A DNA stretch of 64,000 nucleotides from VXMF01 sp965206775 (GTDB taxonomy: Bacteria > Acidobacteriota > Terriglobia > Bryobacterales > UBA6623). The stretch's first letter is position 1. Each line of letters opens with the position of its first letter. The stretch is taken from positions 2,914,001 to 2,978,000 of the forward strand of contig CBDBKU010000003.1 in NCBI GenBank assembly GCA_965206775.1, in the 5' to 3' direction. Of this stretch, positions 45,400 to 53,593 are shown piece after piece. The notes beneath the pieces were generated by a model. That model saw only the letters and a list, made by a program, of their open reading frames with translations. It was not told the DNA's origin and made no database searches. A program made the position numbers and the translations under genes.

Positions 45400-46581
45400 C
45401 TAGTCCGCAGGCAACTGCAGGGCGCCTGGAATCTCGGACTCCGGAAGCTCTCTGGCAGCCTGCAGTGCCTCGACCCTCGGCTCCAGAGCGGCTGACATCT
45501 GGGACAGCTCCGCAATCCCCGCCCTTGCTTTCTCGGTACCGGAGAGACGGATTTGCTCCATCTCATCCATCGCGCCGACCAGCGAATTGTAGGCATTCTT
45601 CACCCGGTCGAGAGCGATGACGGGGTTGTTCTGCATCTCGCCGATCTCCTTGGTCTGCCGTCCAATGGCGGCGGCATTCGCCTCAAGCATCGCCGCAGTG
45701 CTGTCCTGCACCTGCTTGACGGCGGAGGCAATCTGCTTCTGGCTTGCCAGAGCGGCTTGGATCGCGAGTCCGACCGTCAGGAGACTCTGGGTCACCATGA
45801 CCGTGCGGTCAATCTGCTCGCAGAGCACGTCGTTGTTCTGCAGGGTCATGTCGATTGACGCGAAGAACTGCAGGTTGACCTGCTCCATCGTCCGCAAGTC
45901 CTGCACGCGCATCGCAACCCTGTGCGACATCGTCTGAAGCTTCTGTCGCAGCGCATTGTCAGTGACGTCGGCGGAGCTGTCCTCGATCCGCTGCATCAGA
46001 AGCTCACCGACGTAAGCGCTCTGTTGCACGCCCTGCTGAGCCAAATTGACTTGGTCGTAGAGCTGCTCGAGTTCGGCGCTGTCCTGGAGAAGCTTGTCCT
46101 TGCCATGGCGCAGTCCGCTCATGATCTGGTCGATCTGAGTCTGCACCGACTCGTACTTCACCGCGATCCGCTTCAGGACCTTGCCGACACCAGGTGCCTT
46201 GCCTAGCCACTTGGCGACACCGCTCGGCTGCCCTAGGACCTGCGGGTTGATTTCGTCCATCGTGTACCGCAATTGAACGAGAGTCTTGGGAATCTCGGCG
46301 CCTTCGCCATCCAGTTGCGACAGCATGGTTCCGACCCTCGTCTTGAGAAGGCCGATTTCTTTGGACGCCTTCTGCTGCTCGCGGACTCCCATCGCACTCA
46401 CTTGGCGGCCCAGCCTGCGACCCCCCGGATCGGCTAGAACAGCTACGGCAAGCTGATCCGCCTTTTGGGCAAGCTGTGCCTGCGATTGGTCATCGAGGCC
46501 TCTAGGCGGCTTCGCGGCGATGGCCTGGGCCGGCAAATCGACTGCCGTGTTATCGGGTTGCGTGGAATCAGCTGCGTTCAT
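45400..46581 (-). CDS. TelA-family (toxic anion resistance) protein
   Basis: 393 aa, almost entirely alpha-helical and cytosolic. Matches TelA/KlaA in FASIDMTLQNNDVLCEQIDR and VMVTQSLLTVGLAIQAALA, long coiled-coil segments throughout. TelA proteins were named for tellurite resistance and are linked to membrane stress. It lies directly after the XpaC-like gene (nine bases), the known XpaC-TelA pairing. Confidence 0.9.
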   Translation of the reverse strand: MNAADSTQPDNTAVDLPAQAIAAKPPRGLDDQSQAQLAQKADQLAVAVLADPGGRRLGRQVSAMGVREQQKASKEIGLLKTRVGTMLSQLDGEGAEIPKTLVQLRYTMDEINPQVLGQPSGVAKWLGKAPGVGKVLKRIAVKYESVQTQIDQIMSGLRHGKDKLLQDSAELEQLYDQVNLAQQGVQQSAYVGELLMQRIEDSSADVTDNALRQKLQTMSHRVAMRVQDLRTMEQVNLQFFASIDMTLQNNDVLCEQIDRTVMVTQSLLTVGLAIQAALASQKQIASAVKQVQDSTAAMLEANAAAIGRQTKEIGEMQNNPVIALDRVKNAYNSLVGAMDEMEQIRLSGTEKARAGIAELSQMSAALEPRVEALQAARELPESEIPGALQLPAD

Positions 46582-46590
46582 GCGGTTCCC

Positions 46591-47178
46591 CTATAGACTC
46601 TGCACGAAGCGGGCGCGCAGGAACGCCGCCTTCGCCTTGAAATCGCCCATCTTCTCGCCTTGCACCAAGTCCGCGACATTGTCGACTTCCGCCTCGAGCC
46701 CGTCCAGGCTCCTCAAGATTTCGTTCCTGCATCCATCGCGGTCAGCCGGTGAAAGCGCCAGGTATGGATTCGTGACCTTGCGCAAGTACTCCTTGGCCAT
46801 TTGGTTCACAGTCCACGTCAAGTCGTGCTGCGGGTGGCGTTCGTTGAGATCCTCTAGCAAGCCGCGCAGCTTGTCGATAATCCCCTCCAACCGGCGGCGG
46901 ACATCGTCCGCCACTCCCTGCTCGCGAATGACAATGTTGAGTGCCACCAGCCCGTCGAGCATGCCCACCAGTTCCAGGCGCGGATCGGGTTTCGACGGGG
47001 AAGGCTTCGACTTTCGCTCCCGGTACCGTAGCAAGGCGAACGTTACGAGCGACGCGACCACGGCGCTGACCGCAGCCACGACCACGACTTGAAACAGCAT
47101 GTAGATGACGACCGCCGCGACGAGGCCCGCCCCGATCAGTCGAATCCAGCGCTTTACCGGATTGGTCAAAATGCCCAC
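46591..47178 (-). CDS. XpaC-like membrane protein (5-bromo-4-chloroindolyl phosphate hydrolysis family)
   Basis: 195 aa. Two membrane helices at about residues 13-50 (LIGAGLVAAVVIYMLFQVVV and the following stretch) then a cytosolic helical domain resembling XpaC, including DGLEAEVDNVADLVQGEKMG. First gene of the operon XpaC-TelA-DUF4178-DUF2617-secreted-DUF350. Its promoter should lie in 47179-47431. Confidence 0.75.
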   Translation of the reverse strand: MGILTNPVKRWIRLIGAGLVAAVVIYMLFQVVVVAAVSAVVASLVTFALLRYRERKSKPSPSKPDPRLELVGMLDGLVALNIVIREQGVADDVRRRLEGIIDKLRGLLEDLNERHPQHDLTWTVNQMAKEYLRKVTNPYLALSPADRDGCRNEILRSLDGLEAEVDNVADLVQGEKMGDFKAKAAFLRARFVQSL

Positions 47179-47431
47179 TCGGACTTCGACTACCAGTATA
47201 CGGGCCGATCCCGAGACCGCATTCCGAGATCTGGCTGCGTGTTCTCGAACTATGCGTCACGACACGGTGTACGAACGGAATTCCTCGACGGGCCCCACTA
47301 AAGCGCCGTTGATCCGGCGTCCTCGCCCGCCAGCCGGAATCTGGCCAAGCCAACACGAGGAATCCGAATCCGGGCGAGTCAACGGCCGCTATTCGCCTTG
47401 TAATCCCCTATAATCGGAGCGCCGGACGGCC
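47179..47431. promoter_or_regulatory. Divergent promoter region of the XpaC operon and dinB
   Basis: A consensus -10 hexamer TATAAT lies at 47409-47414 on the plus strand, 18 bases before the TTG start of dinB, but I see no good -35 at standard spacing. No clear LexA box was recognised. The rest is non-coding. Confidence 0.4.
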
Positions 47432-48712
47432 TTGAGCGCCATCGCCAAAGCGACGAGAGTGATTTTCCATCTCGATATGGACGCCTTCTTCGTGTCCGTC
47501 GAGGAACTCTCGAACCCGTCGCTGAAGGGGCAGCCTGTCGTCGTAGGCGGGAAACCCGGGGAACGAGGCGTCGTAGCGGCGGCTTCGTACGCCGCTCGCA
47601 AGTTCGGCATCCATTCGGCGATGCCGCTGAGCGAAGCCTACAGGCGATGCCCGCACGCCGTGTTCCTCGAAGGGCGCCCACACAAGTACTTGGACTACTC
47701 TCGACGGGTCAAGGCGATCCTCACGCAGTTCTCGCCCCTCGTCGAAATGGCTTCGATCGACGAAGCCTATCTGGATCTGACAGGGACGGAGAAGCTTCTC
47801 GGGCCGCCAATCCAAGCCGCCGATGCGCTGCACGAGGCCGTCGGGGCCGAGACTTCCCTGCCCTGCTCGATCGGCATCGGCACGTCACGCCTCGTGGCGA
47901 AGATCAGTTCCGGCCTTGCGAAGCCCAACGGCGTGCTCTACGTGCCACCAGGCGCAGAGGCCGCGTATCTCGCACCGCTCAAGATCCGTCGCGTGCCCGG
48001 CGTCGGCAAAGTGATGCACCAGAAGCTCAACCAGCTCGGTCTCGAAACGATTGGTCAGGTCGCCCAGCGAGATGATGCGTACTTGGAGCGCCACCTCGGC
48101 AAGCAGGGTCCCGAACTGGCCAGGAAGGCGCGCGGGCTCGACGCGGGGGCATGGTTCAGCCCGGGCTTTTCTCAGGGAGACAATCCCAAGTCGATCAGCC
48201 ACGAGACCACCTTCAAGGTCGACACGAGGGATCCGGTGCTGATCGACTCCACGCTGGCAAAGCTCTCGCAACTCGTAGCCAGGCGCCTGCGGGAGCACGG
48301 ACTGTGGTCACGCACCGTGCAGGTCAAGTTCCGTTACGACGACTTCTCGACCAACACCCGGGCGAAGACGCTCGGCGAACCAACGCAGCTGGACGCAGTG
48401 ATTCTGGAAACAGTGCGTATGCTCTACTTACGGCATCGCAATCCGAGAAAAGCGATCCGGCTGCTCGGAGTCCACGCCGGCGCGCTGCAGCAGGATCCAC
48501 AGCACCAAGAAGGCTTGTTCGACGGGGACAGCCACCAGAAGATGACGCAAGCGATGCAAGCGGTCGACACCCTTCGCGACCGATTCGGGGAATCGTCAGT
48601 AGGACTGGCCGCGGCACTCCGGCATGGTCGCAGGGAGAGAGTTCACGAGAACCCGGTGGGACTCGCTGGGCGGGGTGATCGTCAAAGGCAGAAAGCTCCG
48701 AACCGGAGCTAG
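47432..48712 (+). CDS. dinB: DNA polymerase IV
   Basis: 426 aa. Y-family translesion polymerase. VIFHLDMDAFFVSVEEL, the catalytic EMASIDEAYLDLTG and GIGTSRLVAKISSGLAKPNG are canonical, with the little-finger domain to about residue 350. The tail lacks a clear beta-clamp pentapeptide, though QEGLFDG near 371 is a candidate. Start is TTG at 47432 or GTG at 47459, both weak; the latter would begin exactly at the conserved VIFHLD. Confidence 0.93.
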   Translation: MSAIAKATRVIFHLDMDAFFVSVEELSNPSLKGQPVVVGGKPGERGVVAAASYAARKFGIHSAMPLSEAYRRCPHAVFLEGRPHKYLDYSRRVKAILTQFSPLVEMASIDEAYLDLTGTEKLLGPPIQAADALHEAVGAETSLPCSIGIGTSRLVAKISSGLAKPNGVLYVPPGAEAAYLAPLKIRRVPGVGKVMHQKLNQLGLETIGQVAQRDDAYLERHLGKQGPELARKARGLDAGAWFSPGFSQGDNPKSISHETTFKVDTRDPVLIDSTLAKLSQLVARRLREHGLWSRTVQVKFRYDDFSTNTRAKTLGEPTQLDAVILETVRMLYLRHRNPRKAIRLLGVHAGALQQDPQHQEGLFDGDSHQKMTQAMQAVDTLRDRFGESSVGLAAALRHGRRERVHENPVGLAGRGDRQRQKAPNRS

Positions 48713-48723
48713 TTCCGCGAACC

Positions 48724-49224
48724 TCAGCCGGGCCGGAACGGCAGGACACTCTCGTTCGGACCGAAGGGGGGGCTCACGCCTAGCTTTCCAGCGATCTCCT
48801 CGACATCAGATTTTGACCAGCTCACGCACGTATGCGCGATGCTCCCGTCCCGCTGGATCAGGAACACCGTAGGCACGTTGGTGAGGCCGTAGGCGTTGGA
48901 GACCGGAAAACCCGATTCCTCTGTGTCGAAGACCACGCGTGTCTTGAATTCGAATTCCACATTGAAGCGCTCGGCATCGCGAGGCGTGTCCTGGCAAACG
49001 GCGATCGCTTCGATGGTCGTCCCTTCGAAAGCCTTCGAAAGCCGGTCTACGTAAGGCAGGCCGTACTGGCAAGTCGGGCAGCTGATCTTGAAGAAAGTCA
49101 GCAACACCGGCCCGGTGCCAACGTGCCCGGCAAGGTGAAATTCCTCGCCATCGGCGTCGAGGAGCCTGAAGTCGGGCGCATTGGCACCCACACTCAATGC
49201 GGCCATAGATTTCATCATAGCCAT
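48724..49224 (-). CDS. Thioredoxin-fold peroxiredoxin/TlpA-like protein
   Basis: 166 aa. APDFRLLDADGEEFHLAGHV then LTFFKISCPTCQYGLPYV gives a CPTC redox pair, with the cis-Pro loop NVPTVFLI near 135. This is the AhpC/TSA-TlpA group; no signal peptide is visible, so cytosolic. Four in-frame ATGs in the first 19 codons make the start uncertain; MAALSVGAN at 49206 is also reasonable. Convergent with dinB. Confidence 0.82.
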   Translation of the reverse strand: MAMMKSMAALSVGANAPDFRLLDADGEEFHLAGHVGTGPVLLTFFKISCPTCQYGLPYVDRLSKAFEGTTIEAIAVCQDTPRDAERFNVEFEFKTRVVFDTEESGFPVSNAYGLTNVPTVFLIQRDGSIAHTCVSWSKSDVEEIAGKLGVSPPFGPNESVLPFRPG

Positions 49225-49293
49225 CTGATGGGGGTCTTCCCAGTCTCCGAATCGGCTTGGCGCGAGCGGGCCCTCAGTACAATGGGCAAGTAG

Positions 49294-49560
49294 ATGAAGA
49301 AACCGGTCCTAGCGGCGATCCTATTCGTTGCCGCCGTGCTAGCTGCAATTGTCTATTCGTCAATGGGTCTACGCCAGTTCACTTACGAAGTCTGCATGGA
49401 ATTCCGAGGCCGCTCGAACTGTGCCGTGGCGTCCGGCACCACAAAGGAAGAGGCGATCCGCACGGCGACCGATACCGCCTGCGCCACAATCTCTGCCGGC
49501 ATGACCGACAGCATCCAGTGCAGTCGGACGCCTCCCGCCAGCGTGACGCAGAAGCGGTAG
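49294..49560 (+). CDS. Small secreted or membrane-anchored protein of unknown function
   Basis: 88 aa. N-terminal helix MKKPVLAAILFVAAVLAAIV, then a short extracytoplasmic domain with three cysteines (EVCMEFRGRSNCAV, TACATI) that could form disulfides. TKEEAIRTATDTACATI resembles small secreted proteins common in Acidobacteria. Good coding character, no function known. Confidence 0.65.
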   Translation: MKKPVLAAILFVAAVLAAIVYSSMGLRQFTYEVCMEFRGRSNCAVASGTTKEEAIRTATDTACATISAGMTDSIQCSRTPPASVTQKR

Positions 49561-49950
49561 CCCTGAGCCTAGGCGACCGGGCCCGCCCACTGGCCAACAA
49601 TTCAATTGAAGCAGTCCAGCCAGAGCCGCTTGGCACGGATGCGTGCCTTGCCGCGCGCACTCAGATACGCTCCGACCTATCTCGCGACCGTGAGCCACGA
49701 CATGGCGGTCAGAGGTGTGACAAGTTCGCGAATCCGCTTGCCGCTCCCTCCGAGCGAGAGGCATCCGTGCTGTCAGCGGACGGGAAAGACTCAGCGACAA
49801 TTCCTTCCACCGCCGCGTCGTCACTCGCGATGACAAGGCTGGCAACCGCGACCGCCTTGGACACCCAACTCGCAACGGTCTCGGCGGGAAGGGCCAACAA
49901 CGTCACGACCGAGCGGACGCCACCGCCCGCGGAGACTCCGGGCCGGTGCC
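49561..49950. other. Intergenic region, possible small minus-strand gene
   Basis: About 390 bases. On the minus strand roughly 49905-49709 is open and encodes VTLLALPAETVASWVSKAV followed by VASLVIASDDAAVEGIVAES, hydrophobic and low in charge; it could be a small membrane gene following the next entry, but nothing identifies it. Otherwise empty. Confidence 0.3.
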
Positions 49951-50580
49951 CTAGCGCTGACGCATCCGGTGCAACGCAACCGAAAGCCCCAGAAGCAGAA
50001 GAACCGAGCCGATGACGAGCACAGTGGCCGGCCAGTCCACGGGCTGAACTGCGAGCGGCCGGTCTGGAGCGGCCAGCGCCGGCACTAGGAGCAGCGCGCT
50101 GACGTGGGCGATCGCGGCGAAGCGGAGCGACTCCGAGGGATTCCCGCCCAGCAGGCGGCTGGCAGCAACCAATGCGACCGCGATCCCGTAAGCGGATCCA
50201 AGCGCTAGCCCGACCACTAGTCCCGTCGTGTCGGTGAGGTTCGCGAGCGCGAACCGCCCCGCCCCGACCATCGTCACGCACAGCACTGGGCCCGGCATGA
50301 TAGATAGCCAGTCCGGCGGCTTGCCGAGATGGCTGCGTCGGCCCGAGCGGAATGACAGCGCCGCGTGAATCGCTGCGGCCGGCACCCAGAATCGCGGATC
50401 GACGATGATTTCTCTCGCTTCGCTGGCCGACAGCGTCTCCGCGAGCAGCCCGCACCCCGCAGCTGCGGCAAGCAGCATCGGGAAGTACGCGGCGAATAGC
50501 CGCCGCCTCGCCGCGAGCAAGCGCGCGTCACGAATGCAGAAAAGTACGACCGCCGCTCCAAATACGAGGCTACGATCCAT
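49951..50580 (-). CDS. Integral membrane protein of unknown function
   Basis: 209 aa with about six hydrophobic helices, for example VFGAAVVLFCI, YFPMLLAAAAGCGLLAETL, GLVVGLALGSAYGIAVALVA and ATVLVIGSVLLLLGLSVAL. No family recognised. About 105 bases separate its start from the Vsr gene. Confidence 0.6.
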   Translation of the reverse strand: MDRSLVFGAAVVLFCIRDARLLAARRRLFAAYFPMLLAAAAGCGLLAETLSASEAREIIVDPRFWVPAAAIHAALSFRSGRRSHLGKPPDWLSIMPGPVLCVTMVGAGRFALANLTDTTGLVVGLALGSAYGIAVALVAASRLLGGNPSESLRFAAIAHVSALLLVPALAAPDRPLAVQPVDWPATVLVIGSVLLLLGLSVALHRMRQR

Positions 50581-50685
50581 GAGGCAAGCTCCAGCCTATC
50601 AATCGGTCACACCAGAACCCGCCGATTGCGGCTCCCCGATCCCGCGGTATGGAGCCGGCCTCCGCCCCAGCAATCCGTTGAGAAA

Positions 50686-51138
50686 TCACTGCGAAGGTGC
50701 TGCCTGGGCGCTAGCTTCCTCAAGGTTGCCATCGAGGAAGCCGGTCAGGGCTTCGACCAGGGCGGTAGTGTCCTTCTTCTTGATCTGGCACTCCCAGACC
50801 GTCAGCACCTCCCAGCCAAGTGACTCGAGTTCCGCCTTGTTTTCGGCGTCGCGCTCCCGATTCCGCTTCAGCTTCGGCAGCCAGTACTCCTGACGAGACG
50901 TTGGTGCGCGCCCGTATCGACAATCATGCGCATGCCAGAAGCAGCCATGCACGAATATCACCTTCTTTCGCGGTGCGAAAACGAGATCAGGCCTGCCGGG
51001 CAGACCCTTCTTGTGCAGCCGGTAGCGATAGCCGAGCCGGTGCACCATACGGCGCACGGCCATTTCGGGCCCGGTGTCCTTGCTCTTGATGGCCTGCATA
51101 ACCCGCCGGCGCTGTTCTTCGGTGAGCCAGTCGGCCAT
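50686..51138 (-). CDS. vsr: Very short patch repair endonuclease (Vsr)
   Basis: 150 aa. Nicks DNA at T:G mismatches arising from 5-methylcytosine deamination. MADWLTEEQRRRVMQAIKSK, MVHRLGYRYRLHKKGLPGRPD with the catalytic Asp, VIFVHGCFWHAHDC (zinc ligands) and GWEVLTVWECQIK are canonical. No cytosine methylase lies within the window, so it is either orphaned or served by a methylase elsewhere. The start codon falls where an abiEii remnant ends. Confidence 0.95.
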   Translation of the reverse strand: MADWLTEEQRRRVMQAIKSKDTGPEMAVRRMVHRLGYRYRLHKKGLPGRPDLVFAPRKKVIFVHGCFWHAHDCRYGRAPTSRQEYWLPKLKRNRERDAENKAELESLGWEVLTVWECQIKKKDTTALVEALTGFLDGNLEEASAQAAPSQ

Positions 51139-51189
51139 CGGCACCCAATGTAGACCAACGGCCTCCGCGCATCCGAGTCGAGTTGCCAA

Positions 51190-51771
51190 TCATCCAGTCC
51201 ACAATGATTCAGCATGCCGAGCTTGACCGTGGCTTCGAGCTTTTCGGCTATGCAGGCCTCGCGGCTGTAGCAGAGCAGCCGCGGTGCCGGGAAGTCGAGC
51301 ATGGTCGGGATGTCCGTCGCTTCAGGGGCGGGATATACGACGTCGCCAAGGCCGACGTCGACCTGCATGTGAACTCTCGCGGTGTCCAGCAAGCTCGGAA
51401 ACCGGATTCTGGTCCCCTCGTAATTGGAGCCCTCGGTGATCGGTTCAGTCCGGATCGAAGACGAGTCCGTCCGGTTCGACATCGACGGCCAGAATGCCGC
51501 GGAGCTGCGCGACGAGGTCGGCTTCCGCGTTGCTCGTCCGTCCGAGCAGGTCGATGTCCATGGTCGGACGAATGGTAGGCGAACGCCACAGTTGCAGCAT
51601 CAACGCACCCTTGAGAACGAACTGGTCGGCATGTGCGAATTGGGACAGCCGGTAGAGAAACCGCTCCATGGCGAAGAATTGCAGCAGCTCGTTGAACGGC
51701 CGACTATCGCTTCTGGCGCGATTGAGAAGGCGTTGCCGGACTGACGCGGGCACGTTGCGGAGCGACATCAA
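51190..51771 (-). pseudogene. abiEii: AbiEii nucleotidyltransferase toxin, frameshifted and truncated
   Basis: FVLKGALMLQLWRSP and TMDIDLLGRTS supply the nucleotidyltransferase GS/GG-type and D-x-D motifs. The first frame stops at 51445 after GLVFDPD; homology resumes in another frame as TEPITEGSNYEGTRIRFP and runs through YSREACIAEKLEATVKLG, so a small deletion has shifted the frame. It then ends abruptly at about 51206 (LGMLN) without the usual C-terminal domain. The start overlaps the abiEi stop by four bases, the normal toxin-antitoxin arrangement. Probably inactive. Confidence 0.82.
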
Positions 51772-52361
51772 ACGATGGCCTCCAGGTAGGGCCGGATGAC
51801 GTTTTCGACTCTGCAGGCCTTGGCGTGGCCCAGCAGCGCACCGAAATCGAGGCCGTTTCGTTCCTTGTGGAGTTTGAGCGCCTCAAGCACTACGTCCATG
51901 CCGATCTTGTTGCGGAACTTGAAGCAATCGGCCATGGTCTTCTCGCGGCTGTAGACCTTGACAGTCACGCCATCGATCCGATGCGCTTCGATTCCCGCCT
52001 CATAGGTTGCGGGGGAGAATCGGTGCGCCCGGATGGGCGGATAATCGAGCGCTGGCATACGCGAGTCCCGTGGAACCGCTACGGAGACCTCGTGAGGGAT
52101 CTGGGTCGTGAGGTCGTGATAGGCCAGCGCGGAGACCAGGCAGATCACGGCTTTGGGAAAGCGCAGGCTTACTGTGACTAGGTCCGGGTTGCCTATGGGA
52201 GGCAGTTCCACCAGCCGGTAAATGCCCCGGCTCACCGGCTCGACGACGCCTCGGTCCCTCAGCGCATAGAGCATGTAGCGAGTGACGCCGTACGCCAGTG
52301 CTTCGCTCATGCGCAGTCGGCCACCGTGCCGCCGGAAGATCTCCTCAGGTTGTTCTTGCAT
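51768..52361 (-). CDS. abiEi: AbiEi antitoxin
   Basis: 197 aa. The winged-helix DNA-binding N-terminus EEIFRRHGGRLRMSEALAYG and RDRGVVEPVSRGIYRL precede the AbiEi antitoxin domain (YSREKTMADCFKFRNKIGMD, residues 140-160). In known type IV systems AbiEi represses its own operon and counters the AbiEii nucleotidyltransferase. Start taken at the ATG at 52361, with the 46-bp palindrome immediately upstream; a GTG at 52385 inside the palindrome is less likely. Confidence 0.9.
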   Translation of the reverse strand: MQEQPEEIFRRHGGRLRMSEALAYGVTRYMLYALRDRGVVEPVSRGIYRLVELPPIGNPDLVTVSLRFPKAVICLVSALAYHDLTTQIPHEVSVAVPRDSRMPALDYPPIRAHRFSPATYEAGIEAHRIDGVTVKVYSREKTMADCFKFRNKIGMDVVLEALKLHKERNGLDFGALLGHAKACRVENVIRPYLEAIV

Positions 52362-52370
52362 GCCTCGCCC

Positions 52371-52416
52371 CAGACATTTTGCCACCAGTTAATCATAACT
52401 GGTGGCAAAATGTCTG
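52371..52416. promoter_or_regulatory. 46-bp palindromic operator upstream of abiEi
   Basis: Arms at 52371-52391 and 52396-52416 are perfect complements of 21 bases (beginning CAGACATTTTGCC) around the four-base spacer ATCA. AbiEi proteins characterised elsewhere autoregulate by binding inverted repeats in their own promoter; this palindrome ends ten bases before the start codon, which fits that role. It could also be a transcript hairpin. Confidence 0.7.
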
Positions 52417-52450
52417 ATTGTAGCCGCCGGAACAGCAAGACAAGTCGACA

Positions 52451-52700
52451 TCACACGAGCACCAGATCCGTCAGCGCTGGTACTAAGCGGGAAGCCGTCT
52501 CCTCACCGACCTGATTGAGGTTGACCTGCTCCCGCACCAGCATGGCGCACCCGCACCGCGGCGATGACGTGGCCGTTGCCCTTGGCGTAGACCACGCCGC
52601 CGTCGACCGGTGTGCAGGCGTGATTGGTGAATCGGCCATCGATCTCCAGGTTCCCGACGGGGACATCCAGGCCAACAGTTGCCTTCTCTATTCCTCGGTA
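52451..52700 (-). pseudogene. Frameshifted remnant of an unrecognised gene
   Basis: Minus strand reads KATVGLDVPVGNLEIDGRF and TNHACTPVDGGVVYAKGNG then HVIAAVRVRHA in one frame, and AMLVREQVNLNQVGEE followed by TASRLVPALTDLVLV to a stop at 52451 in another. The residues look like globular protein and the switch at about 52545 like a frameshift. No start or family identified; it may be the end of a deleted gene between abiE and mtnP. Confidence 0.4.
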
Positions 52701-52713
52701 GAATGGTCCCTTG

Positions 52714-53568
52714 ATGGGAATCCGTATCGGGATCATCGGTGGCAGCGGGCTGTACCAGATGGACGCGCTCGAAGACCGGCGCGAGGTGCAGGTAGACACG
52801 CCGTGGGGAGAGCCGTCCGACGCCTATATTGTCGGCAGCATCGCAGAGCGCGAGGTGGCCTTCCTGGCGCGTCATGGACGGGGGCACCGGATCATGCCCT
52901 CGAATCTGAACTTCCGGGCCAACATTTACGGGCTGAAGGCGCTAGGAGTCGAATACATCCTGTCGTTCAGCGCCGTCGGCTCCCTTCGCACGGAACTTGA
53001 ACCGATCCATTTCGTGCTTCCGGACCAGTTCTTCGACCGAACGCGAGAGCGTGTCTCGACATTCTTCGACGACGAGCTCGTCGCCCACGTCACGTTCTCC
53101 CATCCAATCTGCTCGACTCTCGCGGACATCGCGGAGGCCGCATGCCGGACTGTCGGGGTCACCGTTCATCGCGGCGGAACCTACTGCTGCATGGAGGGAC
53201 CGGCCTTCTCGACTCTTGCAGAGTCCGAACTCTACCGCTCCTGGGGACTAGACGTCATCGGGATGACGAACCTCCAGGAAGCTAAGCTCGCCCGTGAGGC
53301 AGAGATGTCGTACTGCACAGTTGCCATGGTCACGGACTATGACTGCTGGCATCCGGAGCACGATTCCGTGACGGTCGACGCAGTCATCGCGTACCTCACG
53401 AAGAACGCTGCGAATGCACAAATGGTCGCGGTCGAGGCCGTCAAGCACGTACCGGACGCACCCAGTCCCTACGCTTCTGCCCTGAAGAACGCGATCCTGA
53501 CGGATCGATCCTTCTTGTCGGACCGGGTTCGCGAAAAATACGATCTTCTGGCAGGCAAATACTTATAG
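52714..53568 (+). CDS. mtnP: S-methyl-5'-thioadenosine phosphorylase
   Basis: 284 aa. Phosphorolyses MTA, the by-product of aminopropyl transfer, to adenine and 5-methylthioribose-1-phosphate. Phosphate site IGIIGGSGLYQMDAL, RHGRGHRIMPSNLNFRANI, the purine site GTYCCMEGPAFST and VIGMTNLQEAKLAREAEM, and the catalytic TDYDCWH are present. MTA relates functionally to the spermidine-synthase-like gene at 38 kb, although the distance is 13 kb. ATG at 52714 preferred over TTG at 52711. PfkB follows after 25 bases. Confidence 0.92.
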   Translation: MGIRIGIIGGSGLYQMDALEDRREVQVDTPWGEPSDAYIVGSIAEREVAFLARHGRGHRIMPSNLNFRANIYGLKALGVEYILSFSAVGSLRTELEPIHFVLPDQFFDRTRERVSTFFDDELVAHVTFSHPICSTLADIAEAACRTVGVTVHRGGTYCCMEGPAFSTLAESELYRSWGLDVIGMTNLQEAKLAREAEMSYCTVAMVTDYDCWHPEHDSVTVDAVIAYLTKNAANAQMVAVEAVKHVPDAPSPYASALKNAILTDRSFLSDRVREKYDLLAGKYL

Positions 53569-53593
53569 ATCAGTTAGTTCTATCTGAAATCTC

